IMG/VR virus record: IMGVR_UViG_3300021519_000030
Location: 1-35,156 of that record
DNA length: 35,156 nucleotides
Reading direction: 5' to 3' (one strand)
Source: a virus
In this document: positions 7,059 to 14,314 of the stretch, piece after piece
Layout of the letters: each line of letters starts with the position of its first letter
Position numbering within the stretch: position 1 is the first letter of the stretch
Made by a program: the position numbers and the translations under genes
The notes under the pieces: generated by a model
What the model saw: only the letters and a program-made list of their open reading frames with translations
Told to the model about the DNA's origin: nothing
Database searches by the model: none

Positions 7059-8198
7059 TTAGATGATTTTACCAAGAGCAGCCGACAACTGTCGGCCAAT
7101 CTGCAACGCCGCCGGGCGAGGATCATCCTCGGTTGCCAACGTGTTACCCGATGAGACGGAAACGACGTGTCCCTCCGGCAGCGCGAGCTTGTGCTTCTTC
7201 AGCACCTTCTCGGCCTTCGCAGGGCTCAGGATCGTCGTTTCAATCAATTCGCTGTCGTCTAGGCCCATACCACACATGGCGGCAAAAGCGGCCTTCTCAT
7301 CTACCCACTGGCGTATTCCCCGCTTGGGGACCAGCTTGTAACCCGGCACCGGCAGACCGGACTCCAGCGTCTGCATCGCCAGCGCCCGTACTTCCTTAAT
7401 CCATCCTTCTAGCTGGTCAGCCATCTGCAAGTGTTCAGACACGCGGGCGACATCGACACCCTGCAACGCCGCGACCATCGCCCGGTCAGCCGCGCCGGTC
7501 ATCAACGGACACGTCGCCTTGGCGGCGCACCAGCGACACCAGTCGCCCACCGCCAACGGCGCGTCCGGCCTTTCCGCCAGTTTCACCGCGCGGATCAACT
7601 CACTCTCGAACAGCTTGATGCGGGCAACGCTTGTTACCCAACGCTTGATGTGCGGCGGCTGCACGATCACCAATTCAACCTTCTTCGCGCCTTCGAACGC
7701 CCACTGCGCTGACGGCGTCCGCATTGCGGCGGCGGCGTAGAACAGCAATTGTGGGTTCTCTTCAACCTCGACAGCAACGCCGTCGCCGAACTTCCAGTCC
7801 AGAATGTACGCGGTGGCGCCGATTCGCCCCACAATATCCGCAGACCCGAACACGTTAGGCAAGACAGATCCGAACGCCACCTGCACCTCAGTCTCAAACT
7901 CCATCTGCCGGTCGGGATCTATCTCTTTCAAGGCTGCCAATGCAGGCAACAGCTTGCTGTCAATCAGCTCCTGGTCCAGCGTCACCCCGGCATACTTCGT
8001 ACCAAGGAAATCTTGCGCGCCGCCTTTAGTATACCTGCCGCCCAGCACGTCCGCGATGACGTTGTGGAGCAAGGTGCCGGTGTCGGCGTAGACGCTGGAT
8101 GGTTTGGTGGGAGACTGCGCGACGAGCGCTACGGAGCCGGGGCAGTTGAGGACGCGCTTGGCGGTGGAACCGCCGACTATAGTGCTGTGTTGAGCCAT
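7059..8198 (-). CDS. DUF2800 PD-(D/E)XK nuclease
   Basis: 379-aa RecB/Cas4-type nuclease of the phage DUF2800 family. Catalytic core: FGSADIVGRIG (Asp121), YILDWKFGDG (Asp134-x-Lys136) and NPQLLFYA (Gln150, Tyr154), the QhxxY motif of RecB-like nucleases. Four cysteines, Cys19 plus Cys221, Cys224 and Cys230 in WCRWCAAKATCP, have the split one-plus-three arrangement seen in Cas4 and AddB, where they hold a 4Fe-4S cluster. It is the first gene of the leftward replication block and is likely to process DNA ends during replication or recombination. GAGGT lies about 9 bp before the ATG. Confidence 0.85.
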   Translation of the reverse strand: MAQHSTIVGGSTAKRVLNCPGSVALVAQSPTKPSSVYADTGTLLHNVIADVLGGRYTKGGAQDFLGTKYAGVTLDQELIDSKLLPALAALKEIDPDRQMEFETEVQVAFGSVLPNVFGSADIVGRIGATAYILDWKFGDGVAVEVEENPQLLFYAAAAMRTPSAQWAFEGAKKVELVIVQPPHIKRWVTSVARIKLFESELIRAVKLAERPDAPLAVGDWCRWCAAKATCPLMTGAADRAMVAALQGVDVARVSEHLQMADQLEGWIKEVRALAMQTLESGLPVPGYKLVPKRGIRQWVDEKAAFAAMCGMGLDDSELIETTILSPAKAEKVLKKHKLALPEGHVVSVSSGNTLATEDDPRPAALQIGRQLSAALGKII

Positions 8199-8269
8199 TT
8201 GATTACCTCATTGGATTGTTGACTCAGGTAGGCTAGACAATCTTTTACAAACATGCAATAGATTTCTTT
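8199..8269. promoter_or_regulatory. divergent early control region
   Basis: 71 bp separate the start codons of the leftward replication block (8198) and the rightward nuclease-helicase block (8270), so promoters for both should lie here or just inside the genes. It is AT-richer than the flanks. On the plus strand a TTGACT hexamer (8219-8224) matches the sigma-70 -35 box, and it overlaps a GACTC (8221-8225), a GANTC methylation-type site. No convincing -10 box is seen at 16-18 bp from it, so the promoter call is weak; the regulatory role is inferred mainly from gene orientation. Confidence 0.45.
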
Positions 8270-8545
8270 ATGCGGGAAAGCCAGATTGAGAAGTATTTTG
8301 TATGGGCCGTTCTTTCGAAGGGCGGCGTCACTTACAAGTTCCGGTCCCTCACGCAGCGCGGTGTGGCCGACCGAATCGCGTGTATGCCAAACGGCGAGAC
8401 ATGGTTCGTGGAACTCAAGACAAATGGCGGGCGTCTGGCGCCGCTTCAGAAACTGTTCGCTGCGGACATGCAGCGGTTGGAACAGCGGTACGCCTGCCTG
8501 TGGTCAATAGAGGGGATAGATAAATGGTTGCTATGCGTGTCCTGA
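8270..8545 (+). CDS. VRR-NUC domain nuclease
   Basis: 91-aa single-domain VRR-NUC protein, a PD-(D/E)XK nuclease type common in phages next to an SNF2 helicase. Motifs: RGVADRIACMPNG (30-42, Asp34), ETWFVELKTNGGRLAPLQ (43-60; Glu48-x-Lys50, Gln60). It probably cleaves branched or structured DNA; members of this family resolve junctions or cut flaps. It is the first gene of the rightward block. The ATG at 8270 has no clear Shine-Dalgarno sequence, which would fit a short-leader transcript from the adjacent divergent region. Its 3' end overlaps the next gene by 22 bp. Confidence 0.85.
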   Translation: MRESQIEKYFVWAVLSKGGVTYKFRSLTQRGVADRIACMPNGETWFVELKTNGGRLAPLQKLFAADMQRLEQRYACLWSIEGIDKWLLCVS

Positions 8546-9102
8546 TCGCCTGTGAGTTTTCCGGCATCTTCCGCGACGCATTTATCGCGGCGGGGCATGA
8601 CGCCATCTCGTGCGACCTAGAGCCGTCCGAACGGCCCGGACCACACATCCGGGGTGATGTTCGCCCGCTGCTGCGGGAACCCTGGGATCTGGTAATTGCT
8701 CACCCCTCTTGTCGGAGGCTTTGTAACTCAGGCGTGCGCTGGTTGGCGGAACGCGACCTGTGGGAGGACATGCGAGCGGGCGCGGCGTTCTTTCGGGATT
8801 GCCTGAACGCCAACGCCGCAAAAGTGGCGGTGGAGAACCCGGTCATGCACAGGTACGCAAGGGAGATCATCGGTCGGGGGCCGTGTTTCACCGTGCAACC
8901 TTGGCAATTCGGGGACCCGGTAAAGAAGCGCACCTGCTTTTGGACGCGCGGCAATCTGCCTGCGCTGACGGCGACATCAACCATGACTGCGGCAGACGCC
9001 AGACCCGATATTCATTTCGCATCGCCGGGGCCTAACCGCGAGAAAGAGCGGAGCCGGTCATTTCCAGGCATGGCAAGCGCGGCGGCCATCCAATGGGGCT
9101 AG
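8524..9102 (+). CDS. C5-methyltransferase-like protein
   Basis: 192-aa protein with a Rossmann-type N-terminus resembling phage cytosine-C5 methyltransferase relatives: MRVLIACEFSGIFRDAF (SAM-binding motif I-like) and CDLEPSE (motif II-like). It continues with LVIAHPSCRRLCNSG, where the usual Pro-Pro-Cys of motif IV reads Pro-Ser-Cys, and VENPVMHRYA in place of the motif VI Glu-Asn-Val. It is much shorter than a full C5 methyltransferase and no target-recognition domain is evident. It may modify DNA with an unusual specificity or be an inactive relative. AGGGG (8511-8515) supports the start at 8524; a second ATG lies at 8533. It sits between the VRR-NUC and SNF2 genes with overlaps at both ends. 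Confidence 0.6.
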   Translation: MVAMRVLIACEFSGIFRDAFIAAGHDAISCDLEPSERPGPHIRGDVRPLLREPWDLVIAHPSCRRLCNSGVRWLAERDLWEDMRAGAAFFRDCLNANAAKVAVENPVMHRYAREIIGRGPCFTVQPWQFGDPVKKRTCFWTRGNLPALTATSTMTAADARPDIHFASPGPNREKERSRSFPGMASAAAIQWG

Positions 9103-10436
9103 CTCTTAGACCCTATCAAGAAGAAGCGGCTGATTTCCTGTTCGGGCGCGACCGCGCGATGATCCTCGCGCCCGTGGGCGCGGGCAAGACGGCCATCACG
9201 CTGACGGCCATGGCCGAGATGCTCGCGGAGGGGCACGTCAAGCGGTGGCTGGTGCTGGCCCCCAAGCGCGTCTGCACGGACGTGTGGCCAGCGGAACGAC
9301 TTCTGTGGGCTCCAGACGTTGAGATAGCCGTTGCCATCGGGACACCCAAACAGCGGCGGGCGGCGTTCGAAGGGTCTGCCCCCATTGTCGTGACCAACTA
9401 CGACAACATTCAATCCCTGCCCGACCTATCAGGTTTTGACGGCGTTGTCTTTGATGAGCTAACACGGCTCAAGAACCCGTCAGGCAAGCGATTCAAGGCG
9501 CTGCTGGCGCACCTCGACGAGGTGCCCTTCCGCTGGGGCCTGACAGGATCGTTCACGTCAAACGGCCTTGAAGATGTGTTTGGCCAGTGCAAGGTGGTTG
9601 ACCAGAAGCTGCTGGGCCGCGCCAAGGGCGCGTTTCTCCAGAAGTACTTCGTGTGCGTCAACCGCGATTTTGGGGATTGGCAGCCGCGCAAGGGCGCGCT
9701 GGAGCAGGTCATGGCCGTGATCCGCCCGGCAACTTTCGTGCTGGAACCCGGCGCGTACAGCGATAAACTTCCACCGTTGCACGTTGTGCATATGCGTTGC
9801 GACATGCCCGACCGCGCCGCCTACGAGAAGATGAAACGCGATTTCGTGCTGGAGTACGGAGACGACGAGCGGATCATTGCCGCGAACGCCGCTGCCGTGA
9901 CAAGCAAGCTGCAACAGTTGGCGAGTGGTTTCTCGTACGACACCAAGACAACGGCGCTGGATGCGCGGGGCCGGTTTCGCAGACATCAGACCGCCGTCTG
10001 GTTCTCGCGGCACAAGTTCGACCTGTTGAGTGAGATATTAGAAGAGAACCAGCACGCCAATACGATCATCGTTTACAATTTTAAGGAAGAGTTAGCTGAG
10101 TTGATGCGGCGGTATCCGCAAGCGCGGACGATTGACGACTTTGACGCCATCAACCGCTGGAACGCGGGCGAGATCGAGCTGCTGTTGATCCATCCAAAAT
10201 CCGCCGGGCATGGCTTAAACCTGCAACACGGCGGCAACAAGATCATCTTCCTGTCGCTGCCGTGGTCGCTGGAACTGTTTGAGCAGACGGTAGGTAGGTT
10301 GCACCGCAGCGGCCAGACGAAAGCGGTCTGGTGTTATCTGCTGATGTGTAATAAGACTGTGGACGACCGCATCTGGGCCGCGCTTCAAGACAAGCGGTCT
10401 ACTTCAGATATAGCACTTGAGGAATTGAAGACATGA
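9093..10436 (+). CDS. SNF2-type DEAD-like helicase/ATPase
   Basis: 447-aa superfamily 2 ATPase of the phage SNF2 type. Motif I is ILAPVGAGKTAI (Lys32, Thr33), motif Ia LVLAPKRVC, motif II FDELTRLKN (Asp121, Glu122), motif III WGLTGSF, motif V SAGHGLNLQ and motif VI QTVGRLHRSGQ (398-408). It has no extra accessory domains. It probably translocates on double-stranded DNA to support replication or recombination, and its pairing with the VRR-NUC gene is a recurrent phage arrangement. The ATG at 9093 overlaps the preceding gene by 10 bp and lacks a strong ribosome-binding site, so translation is probably coupled. The end overlaps the next gene as ATGA. Confidence 0.9.
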   Translation: MGLALRPYQEEAADFLFGRDRAMILAPVGAGKTAITLTAMAEMLAEGHVKRWLVLAPKRVCTDVWPAERLLWAPDVEIAVAIGTPKQRRAAFEGSAPIVVTNYDNIQSLPDLSGFDGVVFDELTRLKNPSGKRFKALLAHLDEVPFRWGLTGSFTSNGLEDVFGQCKVVDQKLLGRAKGAFLQKYFVCVNRDFGDWQPRKGALEQVMAVIRPATFVLEPGAYSDKLPPLHVVHMRCDMPDRAAYEKMKRDFVLEYGDDERIIAANAAAVTSKLQQLASGFSYDTKTTALDARGRFRRHQTAVWFSRHKFDLLSEILEENQHANTIIVYNFKEELAELMRRYPQARTIDDFDAINRWNAGEIELLLIHPKSAGHGLNLQHGGNKIIFLSLPWSLELFEQTVGRLHRSGQTKAVWCYLLMCNKTVDDRIWAALQDKRSTSDIALEELKT

Positions 10437-10642
10437 ACCCTAATTGGCGTCAACTCAACCAAGTGTTGCCCACGCTGGATGAGGACACCGTCAAGCGGAT
10501 GCTTGATGACGAGCGCAAGGGCGAGCAGCGCGTTACGGTGCTGGTGCGACTGCACCAGCGCTACACGACCCTGCGAATGATGCGGGAGCGCACGGAGCTT
10601 CTCGGACCCGCGCTAGAGCCAAGAGCAATGGCGCTTAATTAA
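10433..10642 (+). CDS. small conserved protein downstream of SNF2 helicase, 69 aa
   Basis: Helical, charged protein (NWRQLNQVLPTLDEDTVKRM; then RVTVLVRLHQRYTTLRMMRE). The Arg-Leu-His-Gln-Arg-Tyr and Arg-x-x-Arg-Glu-Arg-x-Glu-Leu stretch looks like that of small proteins that commonly follow SNF2 helicases in phage genomes; their role is unknown to me, and a helicase partner is a guess from position. The ATG overlaps the helicase stop (ATGA). The last 8 bp overlap the 3' end of the convergent Rz1-like gene. Confidence 0.6.
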   Translation: MNPNWRQLNQVLPTLDEDTVKRMLDDERKGEQRVTVLVRLHQRYTTLRMMRERTELLGPALEPRAMALN

Positions 10643-10826
10643 CACACCACCCTGCGCGGCGGGCGTTGCTCTGTTTGACTTCCACAATGGTGCTTGTGGT
10701 GTCCTTGGACGACCATGATACGGCGCGCCAAACGGTGCAGACTGTTGCGTTAGTCCCTGCGGTTGGGGTCAGCGTCGCGCACCCGGTCAGGGGACAGATC
10801 AAGAGCATCAGAAGCGCTAATCGCAT
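10635..10826 (-). CDS. Rz1-like outer-membrane lipoprotein (o-spanin)
   Basis: 63-aa predicted lipoprotein: hydrophobic signal MRLALLMLLICPLTGCATL with lipobox LTGC (13-16; lipidated Cys16). The mature part, VCTVWRAVSWSSKDT followed by VEVKQSNARRAGWC, fits the pattern of a class of phage Rz1-like proteins (Cys, then Ser-x-x-Asp-Thr, then Asn and a terminal Cys). It should sit in the outer membrane and join Rz to fuse the two membranes at lysis. The ATG at 10826 follows a strong GGAGG and is nested in the Rz gene in another frame (overlap 10750-10826), a classic spanin arrangement. The gene runs 115 bp past the end of Rz and ends against the convergent rightward block. Confidence 0.75.
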   Translation of the reverse strand: MRLALLMLLICPLTGCATLTPTAGTNATVCTVWRAVSWSSKDTTSTIVEVKQSNARRAGWCVN

Positions 10827-10980
10827 CGCGTGTCCTCCGTAGCACGTCCGCCGTCGCAGCAGCCTCAACCTCGGCCACCGCGTCCTTGCGGATCTTGTAG
10901 TAGGCGCCGGTTAGCGTCAAAAGAAGAACCGCCGCTATTGCCGCATATCTTGCCAGCGGCGTGAAGAGCAGGCTAAACAT
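10750..10980 (-). CDS. Rz-like inner-membrane spanin (i-spanin)
   Basis: 76-aa protein with one N-terminal membrane helix (YAAIAAVLLLTLTGAYYKI, about 12-30) and a charged, helical periplasmic part (KDAVAEVEAAATADVLRRTR). This is the topology of Rz-type inner-membrane spanins, though shorter than lambda Rz. The ATG at 10980 overlaps the end of the holin gene; a GTG at 10998 would add six residues. The lipoprotein gene is nested in its 3' half in another frame, which strongly supports a spanin pair. Confidence 0.7.
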   Translation of the reverse strand: MFSLLFTPLARYAAIAAVLLLTLTGAYYKIRKDAVAEVEAAATADVLRRTRDAISASDALDLSPDRVRDADPNRRD

Positions 10981-11161
10981 CACGGCCACTTCGCCCACTC
11001 ATCCAATCACGGACGGCAATGCGTATGCGAAGGGCAAGCAGCACCAGTGTTGCCAGCGTGACGCCAAGCCCACCCCATGCGCCCAGCTCCAGCGCCCACC
11101 AAGGGAGCGTCAACGCTCCCGCCGCGATTGTACCGTCAAGGGCCAGCTTTGCGTTGTGCAT
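10973..11161 (-). CDS. holin-like membrane protein
   Basis: 62-aa protein with two probable membrane helices (IAAGALTLPWWALELGAW, about 12-29, and GGLGVTLATLVLLALRI, about 30-46) and a basic tail (RDWMSGRSGRDV), the usual build of a small phage holin. It would set lysis timing by opening the inner membrane. Its ATG overlaps the preceding ejection-protein stop (ATGA) with AGAGG upstream, and its end overlaps the Rz start, so holin, Rz and Rz1 form one translationally linked cassette. No endolysin is part of this cassette. Confidence 0.75.
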   Translation of the reverse strand: MHNAKLALDGTIAAGALTLPWWALELGAWGGLGVTLATLVLLALRIRIAVRDWMSGRSGRDV

Positions 11162-12705
11162 CAGGGGGCCTCTTGAGGCGCGAGGGCGTTAACGCCGGAC
11201 GTAGCGCCGGGGATGAGCCAGTTACGGATAGTGGATGTCGGTAGGGGTGGTGGCAACGTGGCGCCCACATTCCGCGCGCGTATGCCTTCCGCGAATCTGT
11301 TGGCTATGGGCACGGCCTGAGCCCCTCTCGCGCTCTCGGCCCATTTACCCGCCGCGCCGGGAACCGCAAAAGCCAGCGATCCGAAAGGGCCTCCTACTGC
11401 ATGGCCCGCTGTACCCGCCAGAGCCGCCATGACATTGCCGAACATACTGGACCGGCTAAATCCGGGTAAAAGGTTTTCTAACGATTTAAGCGTGCGGGAG
11501 CCTATATCGCCCGCAGCTATATCAGTTATGACCTTCTGCTCCGCAACCGAGTACCGCGCCAAACGGTCCTCGTTCCGCGCCAGCGAGGAGAATTGGGTGC
11601 GCAGGGCCTTGATAGGGTCATCCGTCGTGGATACCTCCGCTCTATGGATAAGCGTTTCGATTTCCGAACTTTTGGCCGCCGTACCGAAATCGTTCCGGGC
11701 GCCTATGAACGCCTCACGCACAGCGTCCGGTGACGCAGAAGGCGCAGACGGGTTCTTGGGCACCAGATGCGAGGGGTCGGCCCTTGTAAGCATTTCATCA
11801 AGGCTACGGGAGATTGTAGACAGAACCTTTTTCTCCCCGCCGGATGCGTCATACGCCAGGTCACGCGCTTTCCCCCGCAGCGCATCAAGTTGCGTGAGAG
11901 ACTGCGGCGTTGCTGCGCGGTCCTCAAGAACCTTCAGGAAGCTCCGCGCCGCTGGGTCGAGTTCTTCTACGTACCTTGATGTTTCCAGCGTCTTCTTGAT
12001 ATCCGTGACTGCGGCCTGAAGCACCGTTGGCGAGACAGCCAGATTGGAGTCATCTACAATCTTGTAATTATTTAGCGCACGGGTAAACATTTCGCTCGTG
12101 GTCGCTGTAGCGGGTGCGGCGGGGCGCAACACGTTCCTTACCGCGCTTACCGCGCCCGATATTGCGGGCGAAAGCGGGTCTATAACCGTGCTTGCGCCTT
12201 GGGCCAATTTCGAGGTTGTAGACAGTCCAGCAGCTCTCGCCGCCCCCGCTACTTTTGACAATCCCCCCGCTATAGGCCCCGCGAACATGGGCCCTAACGC
12301 CCGACCCGTAGCCACATCTTGCGATGCCGGTTCGCCAAACATGTAGTTGGCGATTCCATGCGAAGTCGGAAGTACGGTATCCTTATGAAACATGTTTTCA
12401 ATGTCGCCGAACAAACCAGGAGTAGCCGGTATGCCCTGCAATGCGCCGATTCCAATATCAGCGTATCTCCCCGCCAATTCTGCCGCCGTTGGAACGCGCG
12501 GCGTCTCAGCAGGATTTGCAAACGCTTCTTCTACTTGCTTTCGAAACCCACCGCGCAACCGTCCTTCAGAAGACGCTTTCCGCGTAGATGGCATACCTTC
12601 GCCTGCCGCTGGCGCGTCAAGCGTAAACCCAGCGGGCAGTTCGCCGGTCACAGGCGCAACGGGCGAAGCGTCAAGCGTAAAACCGGGGGGGAGGGATGAG
12701 GCCAT
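11161..12705 (-). CDS. putative internal virion / DNA ejection protein, 514 aa
   Basis: Large Ala/Gly-rich protein at the end of the ejection cluster. The N-terminus carries two copies of a short motif, LPPGFTLDASP (4-14) and LPAGFTLDAPA, and a later low-complexity core with glycine-rich, membrane-compatible stretches (PMFAGPIAGGLSKVAGAARA; MAALAGTAGHAVGGPFGSLA). A helical central region (KKTLETSRYVEELDPAARSF) separates them. This composition suits ejection proteins that leave the capsid and line a channel through the host envelope. The start at 12705 is chosen because it forms a TAATG overlap with the upstream gene; an ATG at 12720 adds five residues. No enzymatic motif was seen. Confidence 0.65.
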   Translation of the reverse strand: MASSLPPGFTLDASPVAPVTGELPAGFTLDAPAAGEGMPSTRKASSEGRLRGGFRKQVEEAFANPAETPRVPTAAELAGRYADIGIGALQGIPATPGLFGDIENMFHKDTVLPTSHGIANYMFGEPASQDVATGRALGPMFAGPIAGGLSKVAGAARAAGLSTTSKLAQGASTVIDPLSPAISGAVSAVRNVLRPAAPATATTSEMFTRALNNYKIVDDSNLAVSPTVLQAAVTDIKKTLETSRYVEELDPAARSFLKVLEDRAATPQSLTQLDALRGKARDLAYDASGGEKKVLSTISRSLDEMLTRADPSHLVPKNPSAPSASPDAVREAFIGARNDFGTAAKSSEIETLIHRAEVSTTDDPIKALRTQFSSLARNEDRLARYSVAEQKVITDIAAGDIGSRTLKSLENLLPGFSRSSMFGNVMAALAGTAGHAVGGPFGSLAFAVPGAAGKWAESARGAQAVPIANRFAEGIRARNVGATLPPPLPTSTIRNWLIPGATSGVNALAPQEAP

Positions 12706-14258
12706 TATTGCGGTGTCCATTGACCGTTGCGGAAAATAATTTTTGCGCCGTTAGGGCCAGTCGCCGTTTGACCCTCAGTGAACGTTGCGGCTCGCCCGTT
12801 AACCGTAGGTTTTTCCGCAGTTTTGGCAACCCCTGCGGGCGCGCCGATTTCAACATCCTTGCCTGTAGCCCAAGCATCTAAGGTATTTTTAAGTTGACGG
12901 AAACCGGCAAGACGCTCTTCAGCAGGCGTATTTGGATTGCCTATGTCCGCAACTAATCCTTGAATAAATTTACGGTCTTCGTTTGAGATGCCCGCGCTAA
13001 GTTTACCGTTGAGAAGCTCAAAAGTCATTTGTTTAGCGATATGGTCCAACTGGGCAATGTTTTTTTTACCTGGCGTCACGCCGCCACCAACCGAAGCAGG
13101 TAACATTCCTTTAACTGATGCGCCTGCGTTTTCTATAAGGCCGGATGTAGACGCGTTAATTAAAGCTTCTATTTTTGCCGCGTTTTCGCCGCCTGCCGTA
13201 TGAAGAAGTTGTTGCGCACCTTCCTTTCGGTTGGCTTTAGCGGTTTCTTGCGCCGCCATAGCCTCAGCCGTATTCTTTTCGTAAACCGCGCGCGCCACCG
13301 GGATCATGTTAGCCGTTGCAGACGGTGCAGCAACAGGCGCCTGAGCCACAGGCATGGCCGCAGGCGCGGCAAATTGTGGAGGCGCGGGCGCGGCCATCAT
13401 ATTCGCCGGAGCAGCTTGACCAGCTATCATGTTTGCCTGTTGCGTTATAGGCCCGGGGGAAGGCGCGGGGGCAACGCCCGGGGCGACAACGGAGGCACCG
13501 CCGGGGGCAACGCCCGGGGCGACAACGGAGGCACCGCCGGGGGCGACGGGCGGAGCGCCAGAGCGAGAGCCCATAAAAACGCCAGCCGGATTGTATACGT
13601 CTACGCGCCGCTCACCCGTAGTGGGGTCGGTGTACGGGTCTAGTCTCTTTGCCTTGGCCGCCTCTGCGGCAGCGTGGGCCGCTACACTCTGCGCGGCGGT
13701 CATCGCCTGTTCGCGTGCGGTATCTTCATTGTATGTCGGGCCGAGATGGCTCGCCCATCCCGGCACCAGCCCAACAGCCTCTTGGCGAAACTTAGCATAT
13801 TCGGCGTCTCTTAGTTCGGGGGGCAACGCATTTATGGCATTTAATCTCCTAGATAACATGTCCACATTGGCCACTGCGGCGGTTTGCTTGGCGGCGGCGC
13901 TAACGTCGCCTTGCGCGCGAATCTCGCCCAGCGTTTTCTGATTCTGGAACGGTATCTGGCCTATCCGGCCCCGCATCTCTTGTTGCTCAAGGGTTGCTTT
14001 TATGTTGGCGTTCTGTTGTGCGTCAAATTGTTCGCCCACGCGCGGGGATATACGGTAGGCTGCCGCGCGGGCCTCCTGCGAGTCACGGTTGATGCCGCTA
14101 CCCAGAAGCTGGCGCAGTTGGTTCTGCTCGCCCTGACCGCGCTGGTATTCCGCCAACTGCGCCTGATGCAGCGCCAACTGGTTGAACTGCGCGTACTGCT
14201 GTATCGGATCTGGCAGTTTCATCGGTTGAATCTGAGATGCGATGCTGAAGTCGGCCAT
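12705..14258 (-). CDS. putative DNA ejection protein with shared N-terminal tag, 517 aa
   Basis: Predicted virion-internal protein. It opens with MADFSIASQIQPMKLPDP and QQYAQFNQL, a tag nearly identical to that of the transglycosylase gene upstream. Residues 30-200 are Gln/Ala-rich and probably coiled-coil (LEQQEMRGRIGQIPFQNQKT). The middle is Pro/Ala/Gly-rich with a 12-residue unit repeated twice (VAPGGASVVAPG) and a run of APAPP-type sequence. The C-terminal ~180 residues are helical and end with TFTEGQTATGPNGAKIIFRN, resembling a small beta motif. Gene position among the ejection proteins and composition suggest passage into the host envelope with the DNA. The specific P22 counterpart (gp16 or gp20) cannot be decided. 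Confidence 0.65.
   Translation of the reverse strand: MADFSIASQIQPMKLPDPIQQYAQFNQLALHQAQLAEYQRGQGEQNQLRQLLGSGINRDSQEARAAAYRISPRVGEQFDAQQNANIKATLEQQEMRGRIGQIPFQNQKTLGEIRAQGDVSAAAKQTAAVANVDMLSRRLNAINALPPELRDAEYAKFRQEAVGLVPGWASHLGPTYNEDTAREQAMTAAQSVAAHAAAEAAKAKRLDPYTDPTTGERRVDVYNPAGVFMGSRSGAPPVAPGGASVVAPGVAPGGASVVAPGVAPAPSPGPITQQANMIAGQAAPANMMAAPAPPQFAAPAAMPVAQAPVAAPSATANMIPVARAVYEKNTAEAMAAQETAKANRKEGAQQLLHTAGGENAAKIEALINASTSGLIENAGASVKGMLPASVGGGVTPGKKNIAQLDHIAKQMTFELLNGKLSAGISNEDRKFIQGLVADIGNPNTPAEERLAGFRQLKNTLDAWATGKDVEIGAPAGVAKTAEKPTVNGRAATFTEGQTATGPNGAKIIFRNGQWTPQ
13471..13542. repeat. 36-bp perfect tandem duplication
   Basis: Bases 13471-13506 and 13507-13542 are identical. In frame this duplicates twelve residues (VAPGGASVVAPG type) in the Pro/Ala-rich linker of the ejection protein. 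Perfect identity points to a recent duplication. Confidence 0.85.
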
Positions 14259-14272
14259 TGTCGTTAATCCCT
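14194..14272. repeat. 79-bp leader block repeated at three gene starts
   Basis: A 79-bp block covering the ribosome-binding region, the ATG and about 22 codons occurs colinearly and without gaps at 14194-14272, 14895-14973 and 15529-15607, all on the minus strand. The first and third differ at 14 of 79 positions by my count, nearly all transitions; the second is more diverged. The shared upstream part reads AGGGGTTAACGACA, or close to it, before ATG. Confidence 0.8.
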
Positions 14273-14314
14273 ATAATTTCGTAGTCTCGGCTGGTTCGCT
14301 AAATACAAGATGCG

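Noticed and set aside
7059-8198. Cas4 as part of a CRISPR system
   Set aside because: The Fe-S/PD-(D/E)XK layout is Cas4-like, but the length, motifs and replication setting fit DUF2800.
13200-13643. Arg/His-rich plus-strand frame opposite the ejection protein linker
   Set aside because: Produced by the Pro/Ala-rich linker and the 36-bp duplication read backwards.
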